45,406 nt of DNA from an uncultured Pirellulaceae bacterium. GTDB taxonomy: Bacteria; Planctomycetota; Planctomycetia; Pirellulales; Pirellulaceae. The notes beneath the pieces were generated by a model. The model had not been told where the DNA came from and made no database searches. It worked only from the letters and a program-made list of their open reading frames with translations. Position 1 is the stretch's first letter. Each line of letters starts with the position of its first letter. Shown piece after piece: positions 8,216 to 15,382 of this stretch. The DNA lies in assembly GCA_905480545.1 (NCBI GenBank), contig CAJQQR010000007.1, forward strand, positions 1 to 45,406, given 5' to 3'. Both the position numbers and the translations under genes were made by a program.

Positions 8216-9727
8216 CTACTTTTTGATCACCCAAATATGATCTGCGGCATCATGGTCAATAGAAAGCTCCTCGCCAGTCACCGAATTAACGGCCGTCCAT
8301 TTATTGTCTGAATCACGTGGACCGATTTGGATTTTCGCACCGTTTTCTATTCCAAGGGTTTCGCTAGCCGGTCCAGCGTCTTCAACGACCGCTGAATCGC
8401 CCTCTCGTAAAAGACTTAACCGTATCAGCCCGCCTGCCTCGATGTGGACAAAATCTTCCGGGATTTCCGCGCCATGAGGATCGGTCAACGGATGCCCCAA
8501 TTTGTGGTCTAGGTAATCGACTGCTTCTTCGTCGTTAACATGTTCCAGTACATGAGCGGCTGCGTGAACTTGGTCGGGTGACATTCCTGTCGATTCCAGA
8601 TAGGTTTCCCAAAGGCGATGTGCACGCTGAAGTTTCCGCGCCGTTCTTCTGCCCTGTTTAGTCAATCGAATAAATTCGTTTTCTGATTCGATTTCATCGG
8701 TCTTTTCTAATCGACTCAACGCTTGTTTGGTTGAATAGTTTGCCAGCGAAACAGAATCGATGATTCGCTGCGGCGATGCTTCACCGCCGTTCTTCAAGAT
8801 GAACGCCATGATATCCTCGACCAGCTCCTGCGGAACCTGATTTCGTTTCCGCAGCCAGTCGGCAATCATTCCGTACTTTGGAGCGCATGCCAGCGTTAGA
8901 AGAAAAATGAAAGTACTCATTACGACCACAGATGGGCCAGGGGCATTACCTGTCCACATCGAAACAAAGTAACCCGACCAAAATCCCAGTAAGCCGAAAA
9001 ACGCGGAGGCGATAAGCATTCGGTTCAATCGATCAAACAACAGATATGCCGTTGCGGCTGGAGTTATCAGGAGTGCTACGACCAAGATAACGCCAACAAT
9101 ATTGACACCACAAACAACAACCAAAGAAGTACATGCCGTCAACAAATAATCGATCGCAAGAACCGGAACGCCGATTGATGCTGCCATCACCGGATCGAAA
9201 CAGGTCAGCAAAAGCTGACGGTAAAATAGGATCACGGCACCGAAAACGATGCAACAGACAATGGCCAACATCCACAGATCACCGATGGTTGTGGCGACAA
9301 CGCTTCCAGCAATGAAGCCAACCAAATCCACGTCGATGTATTTGGAAAAAGCCTTGATTGACGCGAAGAAACCGCCCAATGCAAAGATGCCCGTGTACAT
9401 GATTCCAATCGCAGCATCTTCTTTGACACGAGAAACTTTTGTCACAATTCCGATTAAAACAACCGTCAGCAATCCCGCAAATAGAGCACCGATGAGAATG
9501 ATAATTGAGTTCGCTTGAAATCCGAATACGGCTCGCAGGATCAAGTAGGATCCGACCACACCCGCCAGCATCGAATGGGCAACGGCGTCCGCCAAAAATG
9601 ACATCCGTCGCAGAATGATAAAGCAACCTATCACTCCACAGGCAACCGAAATCAATGACCCAGCAATTAACGCCTTGATCATGCCAGCATTGTTGACGTG
9701 CCATTCGATTAGGTCAGCGTGATTCAC
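8216..9727 (-). CDS. Mn/Zn ABC transporter permease fused to a DtxR/MntR-like metalloregulator
   Basis: A 503-residue protein. Residues 1-280 are an ABC-3 family permease (MntB/ZnuB/TroC type) with about eight membrane helices and the typical start 'ISVACGVIGCFIILRRMSFL'. Residues about 291-355 form a winged helix, 356-420 the DtxR metal-binding/dimerisation domain, and 430-503 an SH3/FeoA-like domain. Metal residues are retained: His360, Glu364 and His378 match DtxR His79, Glu83 and His98. Glu385 and His386 match Glu105 and His106. The DtxR Cys102 position is His382. 'GHPLTDPHGAEIP' is the DtxR-family hinge. The ATG overlaps the ATPase stop by four bases. It imports metal, and the regulator part may sense cytoplasmic metal at the membrane or bind DNA; this is inference. 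Confidence 0.93.
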   Translation of the reverse strand: MNHADLIEWHVNNAGMIKALIAGSLISVACGVIGCFIILRRMSFLADAVAHSMLAGVVGSYLILRAVFGFQANSIIILIGALFAGLLTVVLIGIVTKVSRVKEDAAIGIMYTGIFALGGFFASIKAFSKYIDVDLVGFIAGSVVATTIGDLWMLAIVCCIVFGAVILFYRQLLLTCFDPVMAASIGVPVLAIDYLLTACTSLVVVCGVNIVGVILVVALLITPAATAYLLFDRLNRMLIASAFFGLLGFWSGYFVSMWTGNAPGPSVVVMSTFIFLLTLACAPKYGMIADWLRKRNQVPQELVEDIMAFILKNGGEASPQRIIDSVSLANYSTKQALSRLEKTDEIESENEFIRLTKQGRRTARKLQRAHRLWETYLESTGMSPDQVHAAAHVLEHVNDEEAVDYLDHKLGHPLTDPHGAEIPEDFVHIEAGGLIRLSLLREGDSAVVEDAGPASETLGIENGAKIQIGPRDSDNKWTAVNSVTGEELSIDHDAADHIWVIKK

Positions 9728-10560
9728 TTCGACGCCTCCGATGATTTCGATTGATCCGAAATGCCGGTGTGTGATTCCCGGTGACGCGCCGCAGATGCGA
9801 TCGAGTCTTTTTTGGGTGACAAGTTCGCGAAAACTCGGAGGGTACCCTCGTAAACCTCGGAAAGCAATTCGGGTTGCAGGATATTCTCGGGCGGACCGTA
9901 TCCGAACAGCCGTTGTTTCAGCAAAACCAACTTGTCAAAGTATTCCGCAGCAGTCGCAAGATCGTGATGCACAACCAGCGTCGTTTTTCCTGCCTCGCGA
10001 GTTTTTCGTAGCACATCAAGAATCGCCCGTTCGGTCGCGGCATCCACTCCAGCAAACGGTTCGTCGAGTAAAAGAAGTTCGCTATCCTGGGCAATTGCAC
10101 GCGCCATAAAAACACGTTGCTGTTGACCACCCGAAAGCTGCCCGATTTGCCGGTCTGCGAATTCGGTCATTCGAACCATGTCGAGCGCCTCATCGGCAAG
10201 TCTGTGATCCTCATGCGAGAGGTCTCTCCACCATGGCGTTTTCGAAAATCGCCCCATTAACGCTACGTCGCGTACGGTCACTGGGAAGTCCCAATCCACT
10301 GCCCCACGCTGCGGAACGTAGGCAACGGCGCCTTTGGCATGCTCTGCCGATTTTCCAAATAATTTGACATTCCCAAAGTCTGCTTTTACAAATCCCAAGA
10401 CGGCTTTGATTAAGGTCGATTTACCGGAACCATTGGGGCCAATAATGCCGACAAGTTGTCCTGGTTCGACGGAGAAAGAAATATCCAGCAATGCGGGAAC
10501 AGGACCATAGCTGACGGTCAAGTGCTCGACGGAAACAGCTGAGTCGTTTTCAGTTTTCAT
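9724..10560 (-). CDS. Mn/Zn ABC transporter ATP-binding protein
   Basis: A 278-residue ABC ATPase of the ZnuC/MntA/TroB type. It has Walker A GPNGSGKST, signature LSGGQQQR, Walker B LLLLDEPFAGVD and a switch His in 'LVVHHDL'. The 'VPQRGAVDWDFPVTVRDV' Q-loop region is typical of manganese/iron/zinc cluster-9 importers. The ATG at 10560 is chosen; an in-frame TTG at 10569 would add three residues, and neither has a strong ribosome-binding site. Its last bases overlap the permease start by four, so translation is coupled. The tail beyond about residue 245 is polar and low in complexity. It energises uptake together with the binding protein at 11216 and the permease at 8216. Confidence 0.93.
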   Translation of the reverse strand: MKTENDSAVSVEHLTVSYGPVPALLDISFSVEPGQLVGIIGPNGSGKSTLIKAVLGFVKADFGNVKLFGKSAEHAKGAVAYVPQRGAVDWDFPVTVRDVALMGRFSKTPWWRDLSHEDHRLADEALDMVRMTEFADRQIGQLSGGQQQRVFMARAIAQDSELLLLDEPFAGVDAATERAILDVLRKTREAGKTTLVVHHDLATAAEYFDKLVLLKQRLFGYGPPENILQPELLSEVYEGTLRVFANLSPKKDSIASAARHRESHTGISDQSKSSEASK

Positions 10561-10630
10561 TGGCAACAATTAACAGTAATGATTGGTTTTTGACGGTCGA
10601 ACCCTCGAAGCGAAACCCGCTGATGCTTCC

Positions 10631-11209
10631 CTAATGATCCGTAGGGATTTTGTCTGTTTTAAAAGCAAAGAAGAAAATTTCGGAAATCGCCACATCACGC
10701 GAATCCAAATGAGTGGTTAAATCGCCTCCGAATACCGGGATGCCATCACGGAAGATCTGCACGCGAACGAATCGAAAAACCTTTTTTTGAGAATTGGACT
10801 TGGGATTCGTTTCGGTTTTTGATGCTGACGAATCATTCTTTTCGTCGCTCAGTAAAAATGCCGCCGCTCTATCAATTTGTTTTTGAGCGTCCTGTTGGGA
10901 AGCTGGAACTTCAACGAACAAGTGATTTTCGCCTGCTCGTACGGGCAATCCTCGGATCGTCACCGGGACACCAGCAACGACGCCTTCCGGTGAACCGTAA
11001 ACTTCTTCTCCATTCAGTCGTGCGATCAATTGGTTTTCGCCGCTGCTCGCAAGATCGTAATTGGTGGTTATTTGAATTGAGTAATCACCGGTTGCGACTT
11101 CGAATTGATAATCGGGCTGTGTCGGCGTAAGCCAATCTGATAATCGCGCATAGGACCAAACGGTGCCTAGAAAAAAGATGCAAAGTAAACCGACAAGGAT
11201 GGGACGCAT
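10631..11209 (-). CDS. Membrane-anchored accessory protein of the metal-uptake operon, unknown
   Basis: A 192-residue protein with an N-terminal signal anchor (PILVGLLCIFFLGTVWSYA). A beta-rich extracytoplasmic part follows, with strands such as 'DYSIQITTNYDL' and 'VTIRGLPVRAGENHLFVEVP' that resemble an Ig-like or carrier fold. A charged Ser/Lys/Asn linker precedes the C-terminal strands. I do not recognise a family and there are no His/Cys clusters. It starts 6 bases after the substrate-binding protein gene and 70 bases before the ATPase, so it is embedded in the operon. A role as periplasmic partner of the transporter is possible but is inferred from position only. Confidence 0.75.
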   Translation of the reverse strand: MRPILVGLLCIFFLGTVWSYARLSDWLTPTQPDYQFEVATGDYSIQITTNYDLASSGENQLIARLNGEEVYGSPEGVVAGVPVTIRGLPVRAGENHLFVEVPASQQDAQKQIDRAAAFLLSDEKNDSSASKTETNPKSNSQKKVFRFVRVQIFRDGIPVFGGDLTTHLDSRDVAISEIFFFAFKTDKIPTDH

Positions 11210-11215
11210 TTGGAA

Positions 11216-12133
11216 TTACTTCAGGGCTTCAACGATGATCTTGACGTTCTGTTTCATCATACCAATGTAGGTTTCACCAGGACTTCCTTTTCCGCCCATC
11301 GCATCTGAATAAAGCTTGCCACCCAGTTTCGCACCCGTTTCCTTGCAGATGACTTTCATGATTTCAGGATCGATCGACGTTTCGGCGAAAAGAGCTTTGA
11401 CCCCTTTTTCTCGGATAGTTGAAATGAGTTCTTTGCGGCGGTCCAGCGTGCTGCCGCCACCGATTTCATCTGTCGACCATTTAGCAAGTGAAACGATTTG
11501 AAAGTTATACTCCTCGGCGAAATACCCGAATGCATCGTGATGGGTGGCAAGGATTCGTGGCGGTGGGATTTTAGCCAGGTCTCGTTTGATTTCCGACTTC
11601 AAGGTGTCCAGTTGAACAATGTACTTCGCGGCATTGTTTAAGTAGAAGGCTTTGTGATCAGGATCGGCCGCCGCTACTGCCTTGAAAATATTTCGTACAT
11701 AGACCTTGGCTCGGTCGACCGAAAACCAAGCGTGTGGATCGTTGATGATTTCTCCGTCTTCGGAAATTTTTCTGGGCGTCACTCCATCAACACAGGTCAC
11801 ACATGCTTTGCCGGACTCTTTGCAGATTTTTTCCATCCAAGCGTGCCCCTCCAAATTCCATCCGTTTTGGAAGCACAAATCCGCTTGGGACACGAGTTTG
11901 GCACTTGCTGCCGAGACCTCGTGCGTATGTGGGTCTTGCCCCGGTCCTAAAATCGACTGAACATCCCAACGATTGCCGACGATATTTTTTGCAAAATCCG
12001 CAATTTGGGTGGTAGAGCAAACAATTTTCTTTTTGAGATTCTGCTCGCCAATCGCTTGACCGTGGACAGCGACGCAAAGAAGATTAAAGGCTATTAATAA
12101 AAACAGAAGTTGAAACGCGAAGTTGTTTTTCAT
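11216..12133 (-). CDS. Mn/Zn ABC transporter substrate-binding protein (cluster 9, ZnuA/TroA/MntC type)
   Basis: A 305-residue periplasmic protein from ATG 12133. A TTG four codons earlier is possible. The signal peptide 'FAFQLLFLLIAFNLLCVAVHG' precedes the mature domain. The four usual metal ligands are recognisable: His in 'DPHTHEVS', His in 'NDPHAWFS', Glu in 'LFAETSID' and Asp in 'KLYSDAMG'. The 'ILATHHDAFGYFAEEY' signature belongs to the family. It lacks the His-rich loop of many zinc-specific ZnuA proteins, and the operon includes a MntR-like domain, so manganese is somewhat more likely than zinc; this is inference. It captures the metal and passes it to the permease encoded downstream in the same operon. 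Confidence 0.93.
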   Translation of the reverse strand: MKNNFAFQLLFLLIAFNLLCVAVHGQAIGEQNLKKKIVCSTTQIADFAKNIVGNRWDVQSILGPGQDPHTHEVSAASAKLVSQADLCFQNGWNLEGHAWMEKICKESGKACVTCVDGVTPRKISEDGEIINDPHAWFSVDRAKVYVRNIFKAVAAADPDHKAFYLNNAAKYIVQLDTLKSEIKRDLAKIPPPRILATHHDAFGYFAEEYNFQIVSLAKWSTDEIGGGSTLDRRKELISTIREKGVKALFAETSIDPEIMKVICKETGAKLGGKLYSDAMGGKGSPGETYIGMMKQNVKIIVEALK

Positions 12134-12157
12134 TTTTTTGAACAACCGTAAAAAAAT

Positions 12158-12206
12158 GTACCACTGGCTAAGTTTTTATGGTACCGCGATTCAGCTGCAT
12201 CGTCAA
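12158..12206 (-). promoter_or_regulatory. Promoter of the metal-uptake operon with an inverted repeat over the -10
   Basis: On the minus strand TTGACG (12201-12206) and TACCAT (12178-12183) are 17 bases apart, a good sigma-70 match. The -10 lies about 45 bases before the ATG at 12133. The half-sites GTACCA (12158-12163) and TGGTAC (12179-12184) form an inverted repeat covering the -10 and the predicted start of transcription. That is where a repressor would bind. The site lies in the 72 bases between this operon and a divergent gene. Confidence 0.55.
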
Positions 12207-13165
12207 TGATGATTGGAATGGAATTGAGTAAAGGATTAAGGATCGCTTGCGAACGGATGCTCTGCATTTGTGTTATCACAACTCCACTGTTTTTCTTTTG
12301 TACGGACTCTCTGGCGTATGACGATGTCAAACCAGAGCCTAGCCCTGTGTTGGCTATTGCGAGCAAGGTCTTAGACGAAAACGTCAGTGACCGTGAGCGG
12401 CTGAAGCTGATTCGATCGAACCCGCAGTATGCTGCCGATTTATTGCAATCATTGGTTGACGATATTGAGCCCGGTACAGAGCAAGAGCTTTCGCGAATTC
12501 CATGGCTTTGGGAAATTGCGGTGCTTGCAGCGGAGAAAAATAACAACGAGGTGTTGGCGAGAATTCTTGAGGTTTCTCTTCCCAAGAAGGATCTGCCTGT
12601 TTCGGATTGGCAGATTGCGGTGATCGGCGGCGGATTGATTTTTGAACTCAGTAAAAACGGCGCGGATCCCAAAACACGGATCCATGAAATCGTCGCCCGA
12701 GATGATCTGTTAAATCGCCGTTGGAATGCGTTTTTGGAAATCTCGCAACAAGTCGTATTGGATCCAAAGACGTCCAAGGGGATTCGCTATGACGCGTTGC
12801 GTGTTTTTGCCCTATCCGACTGGAAAAAAGTTCGAGTGTTTTTGGAAGAGTTATTTCAATCGACCGTGGCAATTGATCCATCGAAACAGGAGTTGCGTTT
12901 GGCGGCTTTGAGCGCAATCGTTGACGTAAAGAACGATGAGGTGTCGTCGTTCCTGGTGAATCACTATTCGCTATTCAATTCAAAAGAGCGAGAGAAGGCT
13001 TGTCTGGTTTTGCTAGGGAGCAAGAAGAGCGTGCTTACGCTTTTAAGTTCAATTCAGAGCGGCGTGATTACTTCAAGTCGAATTCCGAAACGGATTTCTG
13101 AAAAGCTATTGTCTCATGAAAATTTGAATGTTCGGAGATTGGCCAAAAAGTTATTTGTGGGTTGA
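12206..13165 (+). CDS. Secreted HEAT-like repeat protein
   Basis: A 319-residue protein with an N-terminal hydrophobic stretch (MLCICVITTPLFFFCTDSLA) typical of a signal peptide. An all-helical body follows. Segments such as 'DALRVFALSDWKKVRVFLEEL', 'RLAALSAIVDVKNDEVSSFLV' and 'LSHENLNVRRLAKKLF' have the spacing of HEAT repeats. It resembles the repeat portion found at the end of planctomycete membrane-bound dehydrogenase/cytochrome proteins, but no haem (CxxCH) motif is present here. In-frame ATGs at 12206, 12209 and 12218 are all possible starts. It diverges from the metal operon, and its start overlaps that operon's -35 region. Function is unknown; probably a periplasmic scaffold. Confidence 0.7.
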   Translation: MMIGMELSKGLRIACERMLCICVITTPLFFFCTDSLAYDDVKPEPSPVLAIASKVLDENVSDRERLKLIRSNPQYAADLLQSLVDDIEPGTEQELSRIPWLWEIAVLAAEKNNNEVLARILEVSLPKKDLPVSDWQIAVIGGGLIFELSKNGADPKTRIHEIVARDDLLNRRWNAFLEISQQVVLDPKTSKGIRYDALRVFALSDWKKVRVFLEELFQSTVAIDPSKQELRLAALSAIVDVKNDEVSSFLVNHYSLFNSKEREKACLVLLGSKKSVLTLLSSIQSGVITSSRIPKRISEKLLSHENLNVRRLAKKLFVG

Positions 13166-13173
13166 GCGGCGTT

Positions 13174-13207
13174 GCATGTCAGTCGCTATTGCATGTCAGT
13201 CGCTATT
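13174..13207. repeat. Tandem duplication, 17 bases x 2
   Basis: The word GCATGTCAGTCGCTATT occurs twice in perfect head-to-tail order (13174-13190, 13191-13207), just after the stop of the HEAT-like gene. Confidence 0.95.
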
Positions 13208-13333
13208 GTTTGTAGCTTTGAACGCGTCTCGTAACTTTCCATGCCGGCAGCAAGCAATAACAGCAACAACCGCTTCCAAACGAAATGGGTCCCAAACGAA
13301 ATCGTTTCGGAAGTTTAAATCCACCAAACGACG

Positions 13334-13401
13334 GAGCTCGCTTCAATTTTGAGCTCGCTTCAATCTTGAGCTCGCTGAAATCTTGAGCTCGCTGAAATTT
13401 T
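13334..13401. repeat. Tandem repeat, 17 bases x 4
   Basis: Four units beginning GAGCTCGCT follow each other at 13334, 13351, 13368 and 13385. Units differ at two or three positions (TTCAAT versus GAAAT, and TTT versus CTT), so the array has aged or grown in two steps. It abuts the palindromic terminator at 13405. Confidence 0.95.
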
Positions 13402-13404
13402 CAA

Positions 13405-13432
13405 AAAAACATCGCCCGCGGGCGATGTTTTT
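13405..13432. terminator. Palindromic bidirectional terminator
   Basis: A perfect 28-base palindrome with a core of ACATCGCCCG followed directly by its complement, flanked by A and T tracts. Either strand gives a GC-rich hairpin followed by a T run. It lies between the convergent HEAT-like gene (ending at 13165) and the sulfatase (ending at 13688), so it can end both transcripts. Confidence 0.8.
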
Positions 13433-13460
13433 AATGGCTGGCATCCGGGTGATCTCTTCC

Positions 13461-13506
13461 CTTTCTAACCCCAAAGTAAAGCTCTTTCTAACCCCAAAGT
13501 AAAGCT
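13461..13506. repeat. Tandem duplication, 23 bases x 2
   Basis: Two identical 23-base units (13461-13483 and 13484-13506), each beginning CTTTCTAACCCC. The sequence is unrelated to the other arrays in the same spacer. Confidence 0.95.
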
Positions 13507-13521
13507 CTTGCCCAATCATGC

Positions 13522-13571
13522 GTAGCACTTCGAATTCAGCAACTGAGTAGCACTTCGGGTTCAGCAACTGG
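13522..13571. repeat. Tandem duplication, 25 bases x 2
   Basis: Two units beginning GTAGCACTTCG (13522-13546 and 13547-13571) differ at three positions. With the other arrays it fills most of the 522-base spacer before the sulfatase gene. Confidence 0.93.
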
Positions 13572-13687
13572 TTAATAATTCGAGTCCACCGACAATACCA
13601 TTTCCGCTTATCCGTAATGGCTATTTTCAACAATGCGTTTAATTGTCATGCCGGAGTCTCGTATCGCTAAGGATGACCAAAAAGCAG

Positions 13688-15301
13688 CTACAGCCCAATA
13701 TTCTTGGGCGGGAACTTTTTAAATGTCGCACCATGGGTTTTTAGTTTACCAGCGACGATTGCCAGCCAGGCATTTCGGCGATGCCCGACCGGCATTTGTT
13801 CTTTTGGATCGATGTATAAATTGAACAGCCAAGGCGCCAGACCGACGTTTTGAACGGTCGACATATCAATGTGTAGATGGGTTGTCTGCGGCAAGATAAC
13901 TTTGACATGCGCTTTGTATTCCTTCATTCTGCATGCCATTAACTCGCTGCCCCACCAAAAATAGACGGCTTCTCTTTTCGATTTTCCGTTGTCATCAATT
14001 AAGAATGAAGCCTGATCGATGAAGTCGTAGTATCGATCGTCCAGAAGTTTATCGGTCGACACGCCCGCCAGCTGCAGGGAGGTTCCGAACAGGTCCATCA
14101 GGTCGAAAAGCCCATCACTTTCTCGACCCGGCTGGATCATGCCTTTCCAATGTGCAATTCCGGGGACTCGCACACCTCCTTCAAAGGTGGTTCCTTTGGC
14201 GCCTCGAAACGGAGTGTGTCCCGCGTCAGGCCACCCATCCATTTGCGGACCATTATCAGATGTGAAAAAGATGAAAGTGTTTTCTAGAACACCGGCACTC
14301 TCGAGTGACTTAACAATTTCACCAACGTGCCGATCCACCTCTGCGACTGCTTCTTTATAGTAGTATTTCGCTGCACTCAATGATCCGAGATCCGGATTTG
14401 GGAAGTTGTCACAGTGAACCTTCATGAAGCAATGTTCGATAAAGAATGGCTTGTCGCCATCAGCCAATTCTTTGATTTTTTTGACGGTGAAATCGGTGAG
14501 TTCTTTGTCGGCTCTTCCCATATCTTCGATGGATTTTATCTGGCTAACTTTATTTGTTTGACCTCCCTTGAACCCATGAATCAGGTGGTCATCTGGTTTG
14601 ATCGCCTCGAAGGCTCGAAGACGGGCCGGATTGTTTACCAAGTCGGGAAAGCGTCGTGGGTCCTTGGACTGGGTGATTTCCTTTTGAGCAGAGTAGAAGC
14701 CATAGTATTCATCGAAACCGACATCATGAGGACGCATTCCTTCGGCTTCTCCGACGTGCCACTTGCCCGTTAGCAGGGTGTAATACCCTGCTCCACTGAG
14801 CAATTTTGCCAAGCTGATTTCGTCATTCCAAGGGTTCTTGGTGATCTTGTCTCCAGCAAGAATTGGACGGGTCAAGCCGGTTCGAATTGGGAGTCTGCCG
14901 GTCAGGATTGCCGAACGGGTGGGCGTGCAGGTTTGCTGCGCGTAGCAGGACGTCAGTCTTAGGCCTCCTCGGGCCAGTCGATCAATGTTTGGCGTGGCCG
15001 CTCCAATAGCCGCGCCACCGCCATAACATCCTGGATCGCCGTATCCCATATCATCAACGATAAGCCATAAAATGTTAGGTCTTTTGCCCGTCTTTGCTTT
15101 GAGGGCAGCGAGTTTTTGTTGGACAGCTCGGTCTTGATCAGGTCGCGGAATTGTTGGCTCACGATTTTCCGCCGCTCGAATCGAACGATCAAATGTCTGG
15201 GCGACCGCATTGTTGACCGACATGGACATTAGCAGCGTCAGGGTGGCAACGCCGAGTAGTTGGGTATGCGGAGCTAGAGTGCCTAAATTCCTAATATTCA
15301 T
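13688..15301 (-). CDS. Secreted sulfatase (formylglycine-dependent, arylsulfatase family)
   Basis: A 537-residue S1-type sulfatase from ATG 15301; an in-frame TTG four codons earlier is less likely. The signal peptide runs to about residue 34 (...NAVAQ). The catalytic domain shows metal-binding Asp83/Asp84 (WLIVDDMGYGD) and the C-T-P-T-R motif (125-129), whose Cys125 would be converted to formylglycine. It also shows 'LTGKWHVG' and the Ca-binding 'FTSDNGPQ'. It hydrolyses sulfate esters, probably on algal or other sulfated polysaccharides in the periplasm or outside; the substrate is not predictable here. It lies 81 bases downstream of a larger sulfatase on the same strand. No formylglycine-generating enzyme is in the window. 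Confidence 0.93.
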   Translation of the reverse strand: MNIRNLGTLAPHTQLLGVATLTLLMSMSVNNAVAQTFDRSIRAAENREPTIPRPDQDRAVQQKLAALKAKTGKRPNILWLIVDDMGYGDPGCYGGGAAIGAATPNIDRLARGGLRLTSCYAQQTCTPTRSAILTGRLPIRTGLTRPILAGDKITKNPWNDEISLAKLLSGAGYYTLLTGKWHVGEAEGMRPHDVGFDEYYGFYSAQKEITQSKDPRRFPDLVNNPARLRAFEAIKPDDHLIHGFKGGQTNKVSQIKSIEDMGRADKELTDFTVKKIKELADGDKPFFIEHCFMKVHCDNFPNPDLGSLSAAKYYYKEAVAEVDRHVGEIVKSLESAGVLENTFIFFTSDNGPQMDGWPDAGHTPFRGAKGTTFEGGVRVPGIAHWKGMIQPGRESDGLFDLMDLFGTSLQLAGVSTDKLLDDRYYDFIDQASFLIDDNGKSKREAVYFWWGSELMACRMKEYKAHVKVILPQTTHLHIDMSTVQNVGLAPWLFNLYIDPKEQMPVGHRRNAWLAIVAGKLKTHGATFKKFPPKNIGL

Positions 15302-15382
15302 TGAGCGAATCAACTTTCAAATGGACTTGAGAAGAGTGTTACTTTTATTGACGCAGATGTCGGCTCAAACCGAACTGGCTGT

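Noticed and set aside
12130..12777. A 215-codon frame opposite the HEAT-like gene
   Set aside because: It is antisense to a gene with a signal peptide and repeats; its Ser/Ile-rich composition is that of a shadow frame.
13405..13432. The perfect palindrome as a recombination or attachment site
   Set aside because: GC-rich core with A/T tracts between two convergent genes fits a bidirectional terminator better; no integrase or element borders are nearby.
13174..13571. The tandem arrays as a CRISPR array
   Set aside because: Units are adjacent without spacers, differ from array to array, and no cas gene is present.
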